This document shows, piece after piece, positions 23,015 through 34,920 of a stretch of 64,000 bases of DNA. The DNA is from Turnera subulata (taxonomy: Eukaryota; Streptophyta; Magnoliopsida; Malpighiales; Passifloraceae), in the NCBI GenBank assembly GCA_028386065.3, contig JAKUCV010006825.1:65873-129872 (forward strand), written 5' to 3'. Each line of letters starts with the position of its first letter. Within the stretch, counting starts at the first letter, position 1. The position numbers were made by a program, and so were the translations under genes. The notes beneath the pieces were generated by a model, which was given only the letters and a program-made list of their open reading frames with translations, did not search any database and was not told where the DNA came from.

Positions 23015-24556
23015 ATGGCAAAGGACCAATTGGAGGTGCTGAATGCACTTGATGTGGCCAAGACACAATGGTACCATTTCACGGCAATTGTGATTGCTGG
23101 TATGGGATTTTTCACTGATGCTTATGATCTCTTTTCCATCTCCCTGGTGACCAAACTGCTGGGCCGCGTATACTACTACAAGGAAGGTTCTGACACTCCT
23201 GGTCATTTACCAGACAATGTAGCATCTGCTGTTAATGGTGTTGCATTCTGTGGCACCCTTTTAGGCCAGCTTTTCTTTGGCTGGCTTGGTGACAAGATGG
23301 GAAGAAAAAAAGTCTATGGTATGACCTTGATGGTAATGGTCCTTGCCTCAATTGGCTGCGGCCTTTCTTTTGGCAGCAGTCCTACTTCTGTCATGGCAAC
23401 CCTTTGCTTCTTTCGCTTCTGGCTTGGTTTCGGCATTGGCGGTGACTACCCACTGTCTGCCACAATCATGTCAGAATATGCTAACAAAAAGACTCGAGGA
23501 GCCTTCATTGCTGCTGTGTTTGCCATGCAGGGTTTTGGGATCTTGGCTGGCGGGCTGGTGTCAATCATAGTTTCAGCTGCTTTCAAGGCCAAGTTCCCTT
23601 CCCGGCCTTACGAAATTGATCCGGCGGGTTCTACTGTGCCACAAGCTGATTATGTTTGGAGGATTATACTGATGTTTGGCGCATTTCCAGCCCTGCTTAC
23701 CTATTACTGGCGGACTAAGATGCCTGAAACTGCACGCTACACTGCCTTGGTTGCCAAGAACGCCAAACAGGCTGCAAGTGACATGTCTAAGGTGCTTCAG
23801 GTTGAAATAGAGGCAGAACAGGATAAAGTTATCCAGCCTAGCAAAGAAGATGAGTTTGGTCTATTTAGCAAGAAATTCCTTCAGCGTCACGGACTTCATT
23901 TGCTTGGAACAACCACCACTTGGTTCTTGTTGGACATTGCTTTCTACAGCCAAAACCTGTTCCAAAAGGACATTTTCAGTGCTATAGGGTGGATTCCAAA
24001 GGCCAAAACCATGGATGCCCTTGAAGAGGTGTACAAGATTGGAAGAGCACAAACTCTGATTGCTCTCTGCAGCACAGTTCCTGGCTACTGGTTCACCGTT
24101 GCTTTGATTGACATAATTGGAAGATTCGCAATTCAGTTGATGGGGTTCTTCTTCATGACCGTGTTCATGTTTGCCTTGGCAATACCTTACCATCACTGGA
24201 CTATACCAGAAAACCGAATTGGCTTTGTTGTTATGTACTCTTTCACCTTCTTTTTCGCCAATTTTGGTCCAAATGCAACCACTTTTGTTGTGCCTGCGGA
24301 GATTTTCCCAGCCAGATTAAGGTCTACTTGCCATGGTATCTCGGCTGCATCGGGCAAGCTGGGAGCAATTGTGGGCGCATTTGGATTCGTGTATGCAGTT
24401 GATGGTATTGGAGTCAAGAATACACTTATTATCCTGGCTGTGGTCAATCTCTCCGGAATGGTGCTTACATTATTGGTACCTGAATCAAAAGGAAAATCCC
24501 TGGAAGATTTGTCTGGTGAAGCTGAAGAAGAAAACGGAACTACTTCTCCTAGGTAA
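23015..24556 (+). CDS. PHT1: High-affinity inorganic phosphate transporter, PHT1 family (copy B)
   Basis: A 513-residue tandem paralogue of copy A, in the same orientation and also intron-free in its coding part. The signature [13 protein letters not shown] falls at the same residues (142-154), and the N-terminal 150 residues align with copy A without gaps. It is 19 residues shorter. About 13 are missing from the loop before the last membrane segment: copy A reads [20 protein letters not shown] there, copy B only YAVDGIG. Two more are missing in the central loop (residues 270-280) and four at the C-terminus. The frame is intact and membrane segments are complete, so it is probably a working transporter. 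Expected role is phosphate/H+ import at the plasma membrane. The clear divergence of the two copies suggests an old duplication with possible differences in tissue or affinity. Confidence 0.97.
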   Translation: MAKDQLEVLNALDVAKTQWYHFTAIVIAGMGFFTDAYDLFSISLVTKLLGRVYYYKEGSDTPGHLPDNVASAVNGVAFCGTLLGQLFFGWLGDKMGRKKVYGMTLMVMVLASIGCGLSFGSSPTSVMATLCFFRFWLGFGIGGDYPLSATIMSEYANKKTRGAFIAAVFAMQGFGILAGGLVSIIVSAAFKAKFPSRPYEIDPAGSTVPQADYVWRIILMFGAFPALLTYYWRTKMPETARYTALVAKNAKQAASDMSKVLQVEIEAEQDKVIQPSKEDEFGLFSKKFLQRHGLHLLGTTTTWFLLDIAFYSQNLFQKDIFSAIGWIPKAKTMDALEEVYKIGRAQTLIALCSTVPGYWFTVALIDIIGRFAIQLMGFFFMTVFMFALAIPYHHWTIPENRIGFVVMYSFTFFFANFGPNATTFVVPAEIFPARLRSTCHGISAASGKLGAIVGAFGFVYAVDGIGVKNTLIILAVVNLSGMVLTLLVPESKGKSLEDLSGEAEEENGTTSPR

Positions 24557-27500
24557 ACTTTTTTGGTAGTATAGTCAGGTCATTTAATCTTTTTTTACAA
24601 AAATGCATATTTCATAGCATAAAGTTGGCAATGTCGCCAGAATCGGTAGAGAAGAATGCTCATACTTGTAACTTCTTGGTGCTTTTGTGGCCTGAGATGT
24701 AGGTTGTCATGATACTGCTAATTAATACACATACTAGGCTTGATCTACGTGGTGTTTTCTCTAATCCTGTAAGTAATCTTTAGACATAAAATTCTCAACC
24801 TCTGACAGTCCTTTAATAGATTGAATAATCGGCACCGGCACGGGCTCCGGCTCCGTAGATCAATATTAACCCTTAATCGATCAACACATATAACTCTTCA
24901 TCTGAATTGGTGGACTATACATAGGAATAGGACCAAAAATTCCCCCGTCATGTTTTTTTTTCTGCTATACCCTTTCGAAGGCTGGCCCGTACTCAGCCTC
25001 GGGTTCCATGATATGGGCCTAACAGCTTGCAGCTGAGCCCACCCCAGGTTTTGTGGATTCCTTTTCTCAGACACGGTACATTGTATTTATCGAAAACCTT
25101 GAATTGAAGTCCCTTGAGGTTTGGCAAAAAAAAAAAAAAAAAAGCATGTTAAGGATTCAAAGTTTCAACTTGCAGAAAAGATTCCGCCCCAATACATTTA
25201 TGTTCAGGGAAAGCAAACAGCCAACCAGGAGGGAGCATCACGGCCTACCCTGGTCATCCCCTGATTGACTGTTGATCATCAACCTGTATAACCAGCAATT
25301 TGCAATTTGGAGACTATCTATGGGCCCCCTGCTGTCCAACAAAGAACCAAAAACAGGGAGACAAACTTGGAGACAATCCACTACCACTAGGCCCATGTCT
25401 GTCCTACAAGCCCAACCATAAACCGAATCTCCTGATAATTAGATACTTGTTATATACTTGCTTGGCATTTGATAGCAATTGAAGTTTCTCCACAATTCCC
25501 ACAGTTTGAAAACTAAAGGGATAAAAAATGACTGAATAAGGCCGCATTGGTGTATATATCCAATAAGATTAAAATATATAAGAACTAACTATCTTCTTCT
25601 TCTTTTTCAGAAACCATTGTGTTATTTATATGATTAAATAACTATTCTTACCTTTTAATTTCTGCTGTAAAACAAATATGCAAATAATATGTCTAGAAAA
25701 AATACTTAAAATATTTCATGTTAGTTTACGATGATCAGACTAAGTGAGAAAGATTGGATTGTAGTTTTATATGATAGTTTTGTAGAACTTAAAGTAAAAA
25801 AAAGTTTGTACAAACATAAAATATAAAAAGAAAAAATATAAAACTTTAGGACTAGAGGATCGCCTTAAAATGAAAGGATTCCACTGTATCTAATTCTGAA
25901 TTAGTGGTCCGTAAATTGTTCCCGACATTAATAAAACTTAAATGCTAAAAATGATGTCCAAATGTAAGCTTGTCGTTGGTCCTTTCTACTTTAACCTTTT
26001 TGTCTACTGATGGGATTGGAAAAAGACTGAGACGTGAACAATCAGTAAGGTTTTCGTCCTTACACGAAACCATATAGTAGTAAGTATATATTAATGCAAG
26101 ACACAAAATAGCAACGAAGTGACGACAAGAAAAAAAAAATTAGAAACAAAAATAAGACTGTAACGAAGCCAATGTACATATCTAATTAGACACTTCCAAG
26201 CCCTGCTATCAGTTATCAACTTTAACATCAGGAATGTCGAATTCTGGACACGTAATGGATTAAAAACCAACCGACAGCGGTTAGGTTTTTCTAATAGGTA
26301 CACGTATTAATTGCTTAACCTGCTCAAGTTTAAGACGGTTTTCTCCATATATAATACAATCTATAACTTTCACCCAAAAAAAAAAATATACAATCTATAA
26401 TTATCACTGTAAATCCTAATTTATACTTGCAGCATACCCAAATTTAATTTTAGGATGGACCTACAAATTTTTTCTCCTCATAAAAAAAAAAACAAATAGA
26501 AACTTCTGTTCTGCCCACTAGTCCACGGCATTCCTCCTGGTGTGATACGTTTGAATTCTGATTGATCATGGAAAGCGACATCCACCGACCTCTGCTTTAA
26601 TGTAACGGGGTATGGTCCTCATGAATTGATATTTGTTAGTTTCCAGTTATGCAAATTTCTTTCATCCCAGAAATATAGACAATCTAAGTCTACATTGGCA
26701 CCTTTTGTTCCCCAATATATGTTGAGGGCCTTCAGGCATTAATAATGAATTTTGACAGATGGTTAACATGGTGTAAAAGACGCGTTGGTGTACATTTAAT
26801 TATTTATATTCCTCCTTGTGATACGAGTTATATAAGCTTTTGAGGAATATAGATTCTTATATTTAATTGAAAATGCAATTCTTTTTTATTTTTTCATATA
26901 AAAAATTAGGAATAAAATTGTAACATAGTAAGAGAAACATTTTGGGAGACAAATTGAGAGACAAAGAATATAATTTTCCTATGTCCAAAACATGAACTAT
27001 TCTTATAATACTTTGACAAAAATTGATAAAATAAAAAAATAAATTTCTAGGAATCTTACTCTTCAGAATTAACAAAAACACAAACAATTTATTTTTCTAT
27101 AAAAATTTTTTCTTAGCATCAAACACCACCTAAAGTTCTAAAAGAAAATCTTACACCTAAATTTTAGAACTCTAAATATAGCTAGGCAAGAGGAAGTTTC
27201 CTCTCGCTCCCTCTATGATATTTTGAGCTATCTTCGTCTACCAAAACACGCATCACGAATTCAACAAAGAGAAAAATCGAACACGCATCACGAATTGACA
27301 GGTCGTTATTTCAACTAATTGTAAGCAAACGTGACTGAAGAACATAGATATTGCGTTTACCAAAAGAGCAAACAGTGCACTTTCCCCCTTTTCTTTTCTT
27401 TTTTTTTTTCAAATATATATATATATTGTGTTGTGTTTTGCTACGGAAGGGTACGGAGATTGCTTTTGCTTTTTTCTTAGAAAAACTTTGGAGGAAAGAG

Positions 27501-28968
27501 GGATGGGGTGGCGCGTGGCCCCAACTGTCTCTATATAATTTGATATCGACATGGTGGTCCTTCTTGCAGTTGGAGTAAAGCAGAACCCATGACCATGTGA
27601 TACTAGTATTAAGTTTTACCTTTTTCTTTTTTAAACTACATTTTTACCTAAAATGTTGCTTATTACGCAGGAGAAATATTAGTATCAATTTGTCATATTA
27701 AAATTAAGATTTTCATAAACAATTTGTAGTTAGTCGAAGGAAGAAAATCATGTACCTAACCTCAAAGGAAAGAGGACAATTCAATTGCAAAGATGACCCT
27801 ACATACCACAAAGACTAGGGGAAAGAAACTACAAAGTTCAAATGAGAAAATGTCAGAAAATAATTCCATGACGAGCTGTGTATATGGAAATGTAGATTTC
27901 CGGATGATAAGCCAATGAAAACAGATATCACAGTATTATTTATTTTTTCCACATTAGAACGATTAGAAATTCGAGAGCTAGATACCATACCACGGAGTGG
28001 GCTTTCCATATTTCAGTGTTTCACTTTCACATAAAAATAAATTCAATAGCATCTATCCATTATCCAATATTTCCCATTTAACTTACGCCTTATCCACTTT
28101 TACCTTTTTTACAACATAGAATCATTTTACATAAAAGGAAGGTTGATAGAATTGTTAAACTTTCTATTTGCAAGAACATTTATATGATGATGTTTACCGT
28201 AATTGAAACCACTGCTACTGCTACTCTATGAGTACTAGAGAGGGTGAAAGCAACTGAAATCTAAATTTTAATTGAGTGCCGGGACCAGAGTCCACCTATA
28301 CAGTGTTTTTTAGCAAAGCAATCAAACTGATATCTACCCCACTAACATGCTTAAAGGGATCATCCTCAAAACATGCTTAAAGGGATGAACATAGTACAAA
28401 AATCACGCCATCAACATAATCATCTAATATCATACCCAAAAAAAAAAACATAATCATCTAATATGATACGGCAAAAAAGCATCCTCATCCAAACGCAACA
28501 GTCCTGAGGAAGTGAGGATATTGATGCCTACTACCATTAACGGCCACATTAAGAAAGAAGATTAATTTATCAAAACAAAAAAGAAGCACTCAAACTCAAA
28601 GCAAAAGATACTTACTTATCAACAATGCTCAAAACCTTTCGCAATTGATAAAGCAAAGAAAGATTATGGCAAACTCCGGATTTCTCTTTACATATCACAA
28701 TATTAAACAACATCCATACACTGATAATCTGATACACAAAACAGAACACTCTCTACACACATATCTGCTAAAGGCTTAAGCGTACAAAACTTGCTTCACC
28801 TCCTCCATAATTAACCACAAGAAAAGCATCCTCTCAAAAGCGTAAAAAAATTAACAGGACACTCTCACTCGGTTACTTCGCAGTGGAAGCATGTAAATTC
28901 ACTACCACCACCTATACAAAATATGTACTTAGATGCGTTCCAGGTTCCACAATATCCAGATGAATTCT
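24557..28968. other. Gene-free interval between PHT1 copy B and PPCK
   Basis: About 4.4 kb of AT-rich DNA. Frames here are short and featureless. Small duplications occur: ACACGCATCACGAATT twice near 27246-27300, AACATGCTTAAAGGGAT twice near 28340-28385, and CATAATCATCTAATAT twice near 28418-28465. No bounded transposon was identified. TSS-proximal elements of the minus-strand PPCK lie beyond its right end, not here. Confidence 0.5.
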
Positions 28969-29976
28969 TCATGTTAGATCAGATAGATCACTTGCACTTG
29001 CAACCCAAGGATGCCCTGCCATAAATAACCACACAAAAATCACCCATTAGTTTCCCAAATTTGCACAAAAAATTTACTTACAATTGCAATAAAAGGAAAT
29101 AATTTAATTCCTAATCGAATAAAGGAAACCAAAACCCAGAAACCAGATGTAGTTCTGTTGCAGAAAACTAAAAGAACACTCACTCAAAACTTGCTCAGCC
29201 GACAATCTTCTGGACACATCCTTGCAGAGCATTCTCTTCAACAGATCCTTAGCCGCCGGCGACACCTTATGGAAGACCCTCGCCGGAAACCTCAGATTCC
29301 CCCTGAGCACCGCCTGGAAGATCTCCACCGCCGTCTCCCCGTAGAACGGGGGGAACCCGGCGAGCATAATGTAAAGCACCACCCCGGCGCTCCACACATC
29401 CACCTTCTCCCCGTACTCCCTCCCCATCAGGACCTCCGGCGCCACGTAGTAGGGAGTACCCACCACCCCGCTCAGCGCCGTCTCCCCAGCCGCCGGCACC
29501 AACACCTCCGCGGACCCGAAATCGGCCAGCCTCACCGCGTTCCGGCCGTCGAGGAGGACGTTGTCGGGCTTGACGTCGCGGTGGACGACGCCGTAGCTGT
29601 GGCAGTGGGCGATCGCGGAGGCCAGCTGGGCGAACAGGGCGCAGGCCTGGGGCTCCGGGAGGGTTCCCGCGGCGATGATCAGGGAGTGGAGGTCGCGGTT
29701 GGGGCAGAAGTCGAGGACCATGTGGAGGTGGGTGTCGTCCTCGTAGGAGGCGTAGAGGTTTAGAATGTGGGGGTGAGGGGAGAGGTGGGCGAGGATCTTG
29801 GGCTCGATGAGGAGGCATTGGGCGTCGAGGGAGTCGCCGGAGGTGAGGGATTTGTCGATGGATTTGACGGCGAAGGTGGAGCCGGTGGCCCGGGAGGTGC
29901 ACCTGTAAACGACGCCGAATCGGCCCCGGCCGACCTCCTCGAGGACATCGTAGTCTTGGCTTAGTGCTTCACCCAT
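28969..29976 (-). CDS. PPCK: Phosphoenolpyruvate carboxylase kinase
   Basis: A Ser/Thr kinase that phosphorylates the N-terminal serine of PEP carboxylase and relieves malate inhibition; cytosolic. CDS is complement(join(28969-29015,29184-29976)), 279 residues. PPCKs are minimal kinases of about 270-290 residues with no regulatory extension, as here. Motifs: P-loop GRGRFG 16-21, Lys38, HRDVKPDN 132-139, DFG 152-154, APE 179-181. The 168-bp intron near the 3' end (GTGAGT … GGCAG) is typical of the family, and the last exon supplies the ending RHPWVASASDLSDLT. I chose Met at 29976 because it gives the family start MGEALSQDYDV; the frame extends 41 codons upstream without similarity. Exon 1 is strikingly GC-rich against its surroundings. 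Control is normally by synthesis and turnover of the kinase, and a P1BS and a G-box lie upstream. Confidence 0.95.
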
Positions 29977-30212
29977 GAAAATGATTACAAGTAGTACAGG
30001 GTAGTAAAGGAGAGAGAGTGAGTCTTGGATTTGGTGTTTTTTCTTTAACTTTTGATGTATCGTCGAAATATAAGGTTGTTGCAGTTGCAGACCAAACAAA
30101 AATACAAGGTTGTTGTTTTGGTTAGTTGAGTGTTCTGGATTGTGCCTTAAAACTATTTAAGTAGAAATGGGTTTGGATTTGTTACTGTAAAAAAAGGATG
30201 TTTTCCAGATTC

Positions 30213-30220
30213 GAATATTC
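30213..30220. promoter_or_regulatory. P1BS site upstream of PPCK
   Basis: GAATATTC fits GNATATNC, 237 bp upstream of the PPCK start codon. PPCK genes respond to phosphate starvation in Arabidopsis, so the site is plausible. It is still only a pattern match. Confidence 0.5.
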
Positions 30221-30245
30221 GGGTGGGGGTTGGGCAGGTGAGGGA

Positions 30246-30251
30246 CACGTG
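30246..30251. promoter_or_regulatory. G-box CACGTG upstream of PPCK
   Basis: A perfect G-box within ACACGTGT, 26 bp beyond the P1BS. G-boxes bind bZIP and bHLH (PIF-type) factors, and PPCK transcripts are light- or clock-dependent in many plants. Confidence 0.45.
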
Positions 30252-30259
30252 TTATGATC

Positions 30260-33119
30260 CGACGGCTGTAAGGACGAAGGAGAACCAGCCGGAGGATGAG
30301 AAACAGGCTCCTCGTTTATGGAAATTACGAGCAGGGACAAGGCGCTTGCTTCTCCTTTTCTTTTTTTCTTTTGTGTTACTCTTGGGGTGTTTTCTTTTTT
30401 TTTGGCTGCTAGAAAGAAATGGGATTTTTTAGTCAGAAAAAAAAGAGAAATGGGATTTCTTCCGTACGGTGGTTGGGGTCCTTTCCTTTGGGATTGTGTC
30501 AGTCGGTCACCGGTAATGTGTCAGCAACATTATCACCGTTTTGACCGGGTGACAACTTTGGGGAGTGATTTGTGCTTTAGTAATAAGTATTAGTACTAAT
30601 TAATTTTTTTTGTCAGCAAAGTACTAATTAATTAAGCCGTACTTGGAGTGAGAGAGAGTTTATGAGTACGTACACTACTGCTTTTTGACTTAAAAAAAAA
30701 GTGTATTTTTGACTCACTGCTCATAGTAATAGGGCTGCAAATGAGGCGTATTAATAAACTGATAAGTTTTAGTTTTAACTTGGGAGTGTAATTAGTGTCT
30801 CAACTATGGCGTTGGCCATCTCTTGACTTGAGGAATCCTTTTGTCTACATAACTAGCGATGTATTTTGGACACATGCAATTAAACGAACGGCCAAATTTC
30901 CTTTTTTCGCTACTTGATTTTTATGTGAGCTAAGCCATAGAGGATTGTTCATTAGTCAATGTCAAATGTGAGGATCCTTGCGAAGATTTTGGGGGGGGGG
31001 GGGAGGCGGGGGGCGCAGGAGGATTTAGCGAAAAGGAATCAAATGCACGAGAGAGATATGAGGCTTTGCTTTTCATGACTTTTGGAGGGAGCAAAAGGTT
31101 ATGCATGGAAGATCACTTTTGATAAGTGGGATATTGTTACGGAATCCGGACAATGTAAAGTACAAAGCAACGACGATCACAAAAAAAGTGAATTAAACTC
31201 TATAATAGTGGTTACCTCTTTGGTGGTTTCAAGAGGTGCTTTCATGGCTGGACCATTAATTCATCACAATTTTTATGTTTTTAAGAGTTCCAAAACAAAT
31301 ATCTCATGGTGGTGGGGGATGGTAGATTGCGTGATTTATGCTCCTTCATCCATCCCAACCATAAATGCCATGTTCACCCTTGGAAACATGATTTTTGTTT
31401 TTTTCCACCCATATATATTTTCCATATGCATAATATACTTCCCTTTTTTTTTGGTCGGGATATAGTAACATTTTAAAGTTGCATAACCTTGCAATATTTT
31501 GTAAGTACTTCGATTTCTGTCTAAATTAATTGGATGCACTTATCGACTTATCGGGAAGGACAAGTAATGTCGAGGTCAAATTTATCCATATGCATTTCAT
31601 GTAAAGTGATTAAAATAACTGAGAGAGTATAATTTGGAGAAATATAGACAAAACAAATGCTAACTCTACCTGAGCTTATCTTACTTCACGAGTCCAATAT
31701 AACACAAATAAATCAGTTTTGCTTTTTTGTCAGGTACGTACCTGGGAAAAAAAGTTAGTTGCAACGTAACAACAAAACCAACAATTTCTTAAAAAATAAA
31801 GTAGACATAAATAAAATCTCTATCCAGTGAGAATCCAAACTCGATGAAACCGATGTGATGAAATTCTTAGCCACTGCCACTTGATCATGACCATTTAACC
31901 AATCTGAACTATACATATGTTTCAGCCCAAAACTTACGTGATAATAATTTTACATTTTTTTATTTATCGACGGGCCCAAAGTAATTACGGTTTATTGGTG
32001 AATCCGTGAATGAAAGGGAATTAAGTAATTTCTTTTTTGATTAGAGGGGATTAAGTAATTAAGCGAACCTCCTCTTGAGGGGAAAAAAAAAAAAAAACAC
32101 AATCAGCTACTTTTCTAGTTTTCTTATATTGTTTTGTTGTGGTCATTATATAATGGCACAACCTGGGCTTCAACGCATGCATCACCATTTCTCAGGATGT
32201 CTGAAAAATACATCACTCCGATGGGATGACATTATTACTGAAGAAACTTTAATTATAGTATTTGTTACACACGTACAAAAATATGCAGAGATTTATTTCA
32301 TTAGTATATCGATCTAGCTGTTTCACGTTCTAAGTTACTATAAGGCTGATTTTCAAAGGCTTTATTTCTTTTTCCCTTACCTTCTGCTTTAATTGAACTC
32401 GACGCGACACCCTCTAATCCTCTGACTAGTTAGATGATTACACTGAACTAACGCATGCAATAAATCATTTTCTTCAAAATAATAATTTTTCTCTATTAAA
32501 AAAAAAAAAGAATCACGCGAAACTGGGTGATTAATTATTGAGTCGTTGACCTAATTTTCTACTGTTAATTGTCAGAGTCTCGATTCATTCGTACAATGCT
32601 TAATATTTTTAACTGCAATCTGCCAACAACATATGACGAATAAACAATGTGTGCATGCAAATGTTGAATGTCACAAAGGACTGCAAAATATCGCCAATAT
32701 CCTAGGTCGGCATTGTCTCATAGGACACTGTCACTCTTATTCTAACATATTAATTAGTATGTAACATGTTCTTGCTTGATATTATAAATCTCCAGATGTC
32801 AACTTCGTCTAGACAGAGTTACTTTAATTATGTTATCGCTCTCTATAGTTAATTTATATGACAAGATTCCTTCGCAAAACAACATAGACACGAGATGTAC
32901 GTACCTGTGATGCAAGGAATTATCTAGGCAATCTTAATTTATTAAATTGTATTTCAAGACGGAGACTGCCAGGTTCACAGAAACATTCTTCTCAGTAGAT
33001 TTACCAAAAAGTAAACGATTTTGCCCTTTCATTTCACAAACGTTCTTGTCATCGAGGAAAAGGAGAAATTAAGAAGACTCATTTAGGCCCAGATTATCAC
33101 CACAAACATCCATGAAAAA
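30260..33119. other. Gene-free interval upstream of PPCK
   Basis: AT-rich. It contains a run of 14 or more G followed by G-rich sequence (about 30990-31017) and a long A-run near 32083. The 127-codon frame at 31082-31465 shows no family features and is probably chance. Confidence 0.5.
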
Positions 33120-33560
33120 CAGGGTTCTATTCGATGTTAAGAAGCCTCATAGCCCTTTTCATTTTGCGAATTTATTGATCCAAGACCCATAGATCCTCAT
33201 AACATATAAGAAAGTTCACTCTCAGCCTAGCAACAAGGTAAAGTCCGGGTCCAAGGTCAAGCTTTGGGCTCGAGGAAACATCTAAGGCTCAAGTCCAATT
33301 CGGACTCCCAAGAGCTTGAATTTCTCTATAAATAGCCATCTTATGCAAGGTAAGAAGATAAGTTGCTCATTCCTAAAAGTTTATTTTCTCTCTCTTGCTC
33401 CTCCTCTCTACAAAGTCCTTCCTCTGACTTAGGCATCAGAGGGTCTTCCGGGATCACAAACCCTGGACCACCCTGGGTCCTACTCTTTGTTGATTTCAAG
33501 AGCAAGCAACAAGGACCTATCGAAATACATCAGATAAATCCTAGATTTGTCAGATCCCTA
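33120..33560 (+). repeat. Probable Ty3/gypsy LTR remnant or solo LTR
   Basis: This stretch has the layout of a plant gypsy LTR. A TATA-like TCTATAAATAGCC (about 33326) is followed by a CT-rich leader. Then comes TGACTTAGGCATCAGAGGGTC and CCGGGATCAC, a signature common near the R/U5 part of such LTRs. I found no primer-binding site, coding domains or clean target duplication, so the edges are approximate. Confidence 0.5.
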
Positions 33561-33587
33561 GATCAAAAGGTACAATTAACGCAAAAA

Positions 33588-33686
33588 AAAAAAACCCTAA
33601 TACTTTTATTTCACGATCAAAAAAGATGAAAAAACCCCTAATTCGTTTATTTCACGATCAAAAAGGATGAAAAAACCCCTAATACT
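33588..33686 (+). repeat. Short tandem repeat, about 42-bp unit
   Basis: AAACCCCTAATWC…TTTATTTCACGATCAAAAAGGATG recurs about 2.4 times with few differences, at the end of the probable LTR remnant. Confidence 0.8.
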
Positions 33687-33689
33687 TAT

Positions 33690-34460
33690 AGGCCTTGGCT
33701 GAAACATTTCAATACTGATGAATTCACATTAACCCACAGATTGGCCCAGATACTCTGGCTGCATGCATGAGCAATTGTGTAGGGCGGGTCAAAAATTCAA
33801 TTCTTCCATTAGCTTATAGGCTCTCAAATCTCTTTGCAGTCTTGAATGTGTAGAATATTCGGGAGAAAGTGGAAATAGGTACTACCAATACTGTAACTTT
33901 AATCCAGACACGATCATTAATCTTGACATCTGCATCTGGATGAAATATAGAAGTATCTATCCATCAATCAAATTTTAATTCCGAAACAGATAGCTAAAGT
34001 GATGTGCATTCATCTATTCACACAACACAAGCATTCCTTGATTACCCAGCCGGATCGATACATTCAAAGCACCACAAATAGTTTTATTGCAAGTCAATAC
34101 GTGCCTGACAACTGAGGTAAATCACAAATAGCACGCACGCACCTACCCACTGTGTAACAATAGAACAGATAACAACAAAAACACTAAAGAGGTTCCATAT
34201 ATATAATTTATCCTTATTTGTTCTCTGGTGTAAACATTTGTACATAGGAGATAGATAAATACAATACTAACAACAAGGTTATTATGGTCTTTTTTTTTGT
34301 CGAAGGTTATTATGGTCTTAATCAAACCCTATTCCTCGACCTACATAAAGCACACTTAGAAACAATTTTCACAGTCAGTCATGTCAAGGCATGATAGCGG
34401 TAAGCCACGGAACTCATCCAATCATGCAACTCCCCTTTATTTTGGTCGATATTAGGTTCC
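33690..34460. other. Intergenic DNA downstream of CRY2
   Basis: No gene seen. An AG acceptor-like site (TATTTGCAG, minus strand, at 34469) is the only item of note. It could be the right-hand border of a 3'-UTR or terminal exon of CRY2. Confidence 0.4.
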
Positions 34461-34920
34461 CATCGGGACTGCAAATATATGAACAGAAAGCTTAGACAAT
34501 GATAAGAAAACATAAATGTCATGACTTATAAGGTAGAAGCCTTACTAGCTTGGTTTCAGCTTTGCTTTATACAAATGTTCAAGTCATGAAAAAAACACAA
34601 TTAATAAGAGATGATGATAAGAAGTTCTAAACAAATCTGTTCTTATATATTGGTACAATCACTATGGATATGATGTGGTAAGTAGAATTTCGAATACTAA
34701 TGGTGGGAATGAGTTCCACATTAGTGTATAGGAAATTTAGTTAGAAAGTGTATCTGCAGTGGTGATGTTAACAAAATGGATACAAGTAAATGAAGTTGTG
34801 ATGGAACTTGAAGATGAAACCTTATAAAAGCTGCATCATGTATGTGTATGCTGAAGAATGGGGATTCACAAGCACTGAAAATAAATTTGGGGATGAGGTG
34901 CATCACATACCATCTTTACT

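Noticed and set aside
29158..29964. Long plus-strand and other-frame minus-strand frames over PPCK
   Set aside because: They are shadows of the GC-rich kinase exon; only the kinase frame has conserved motifs.
30988..31017. G-run as a quadruplex regulatory element
   Set aside because: A single homopolymer far from any gene; it may be a sequencing problem, with no support for function.
33588..33686. CCCCTAAT runs as interstitial telomeric repeat
   Set aside because: The unit is about 42 bp and the motif is not the plant telomere repeat CCCTAAA in tandem.
34381..34468. Open 29-codon stretch after the acceptor at 34469 as a definite last exon of CRY2
   Set aside because: A stretch this short is open by chance about one time in four, and the phase from the possible donor does not match it.
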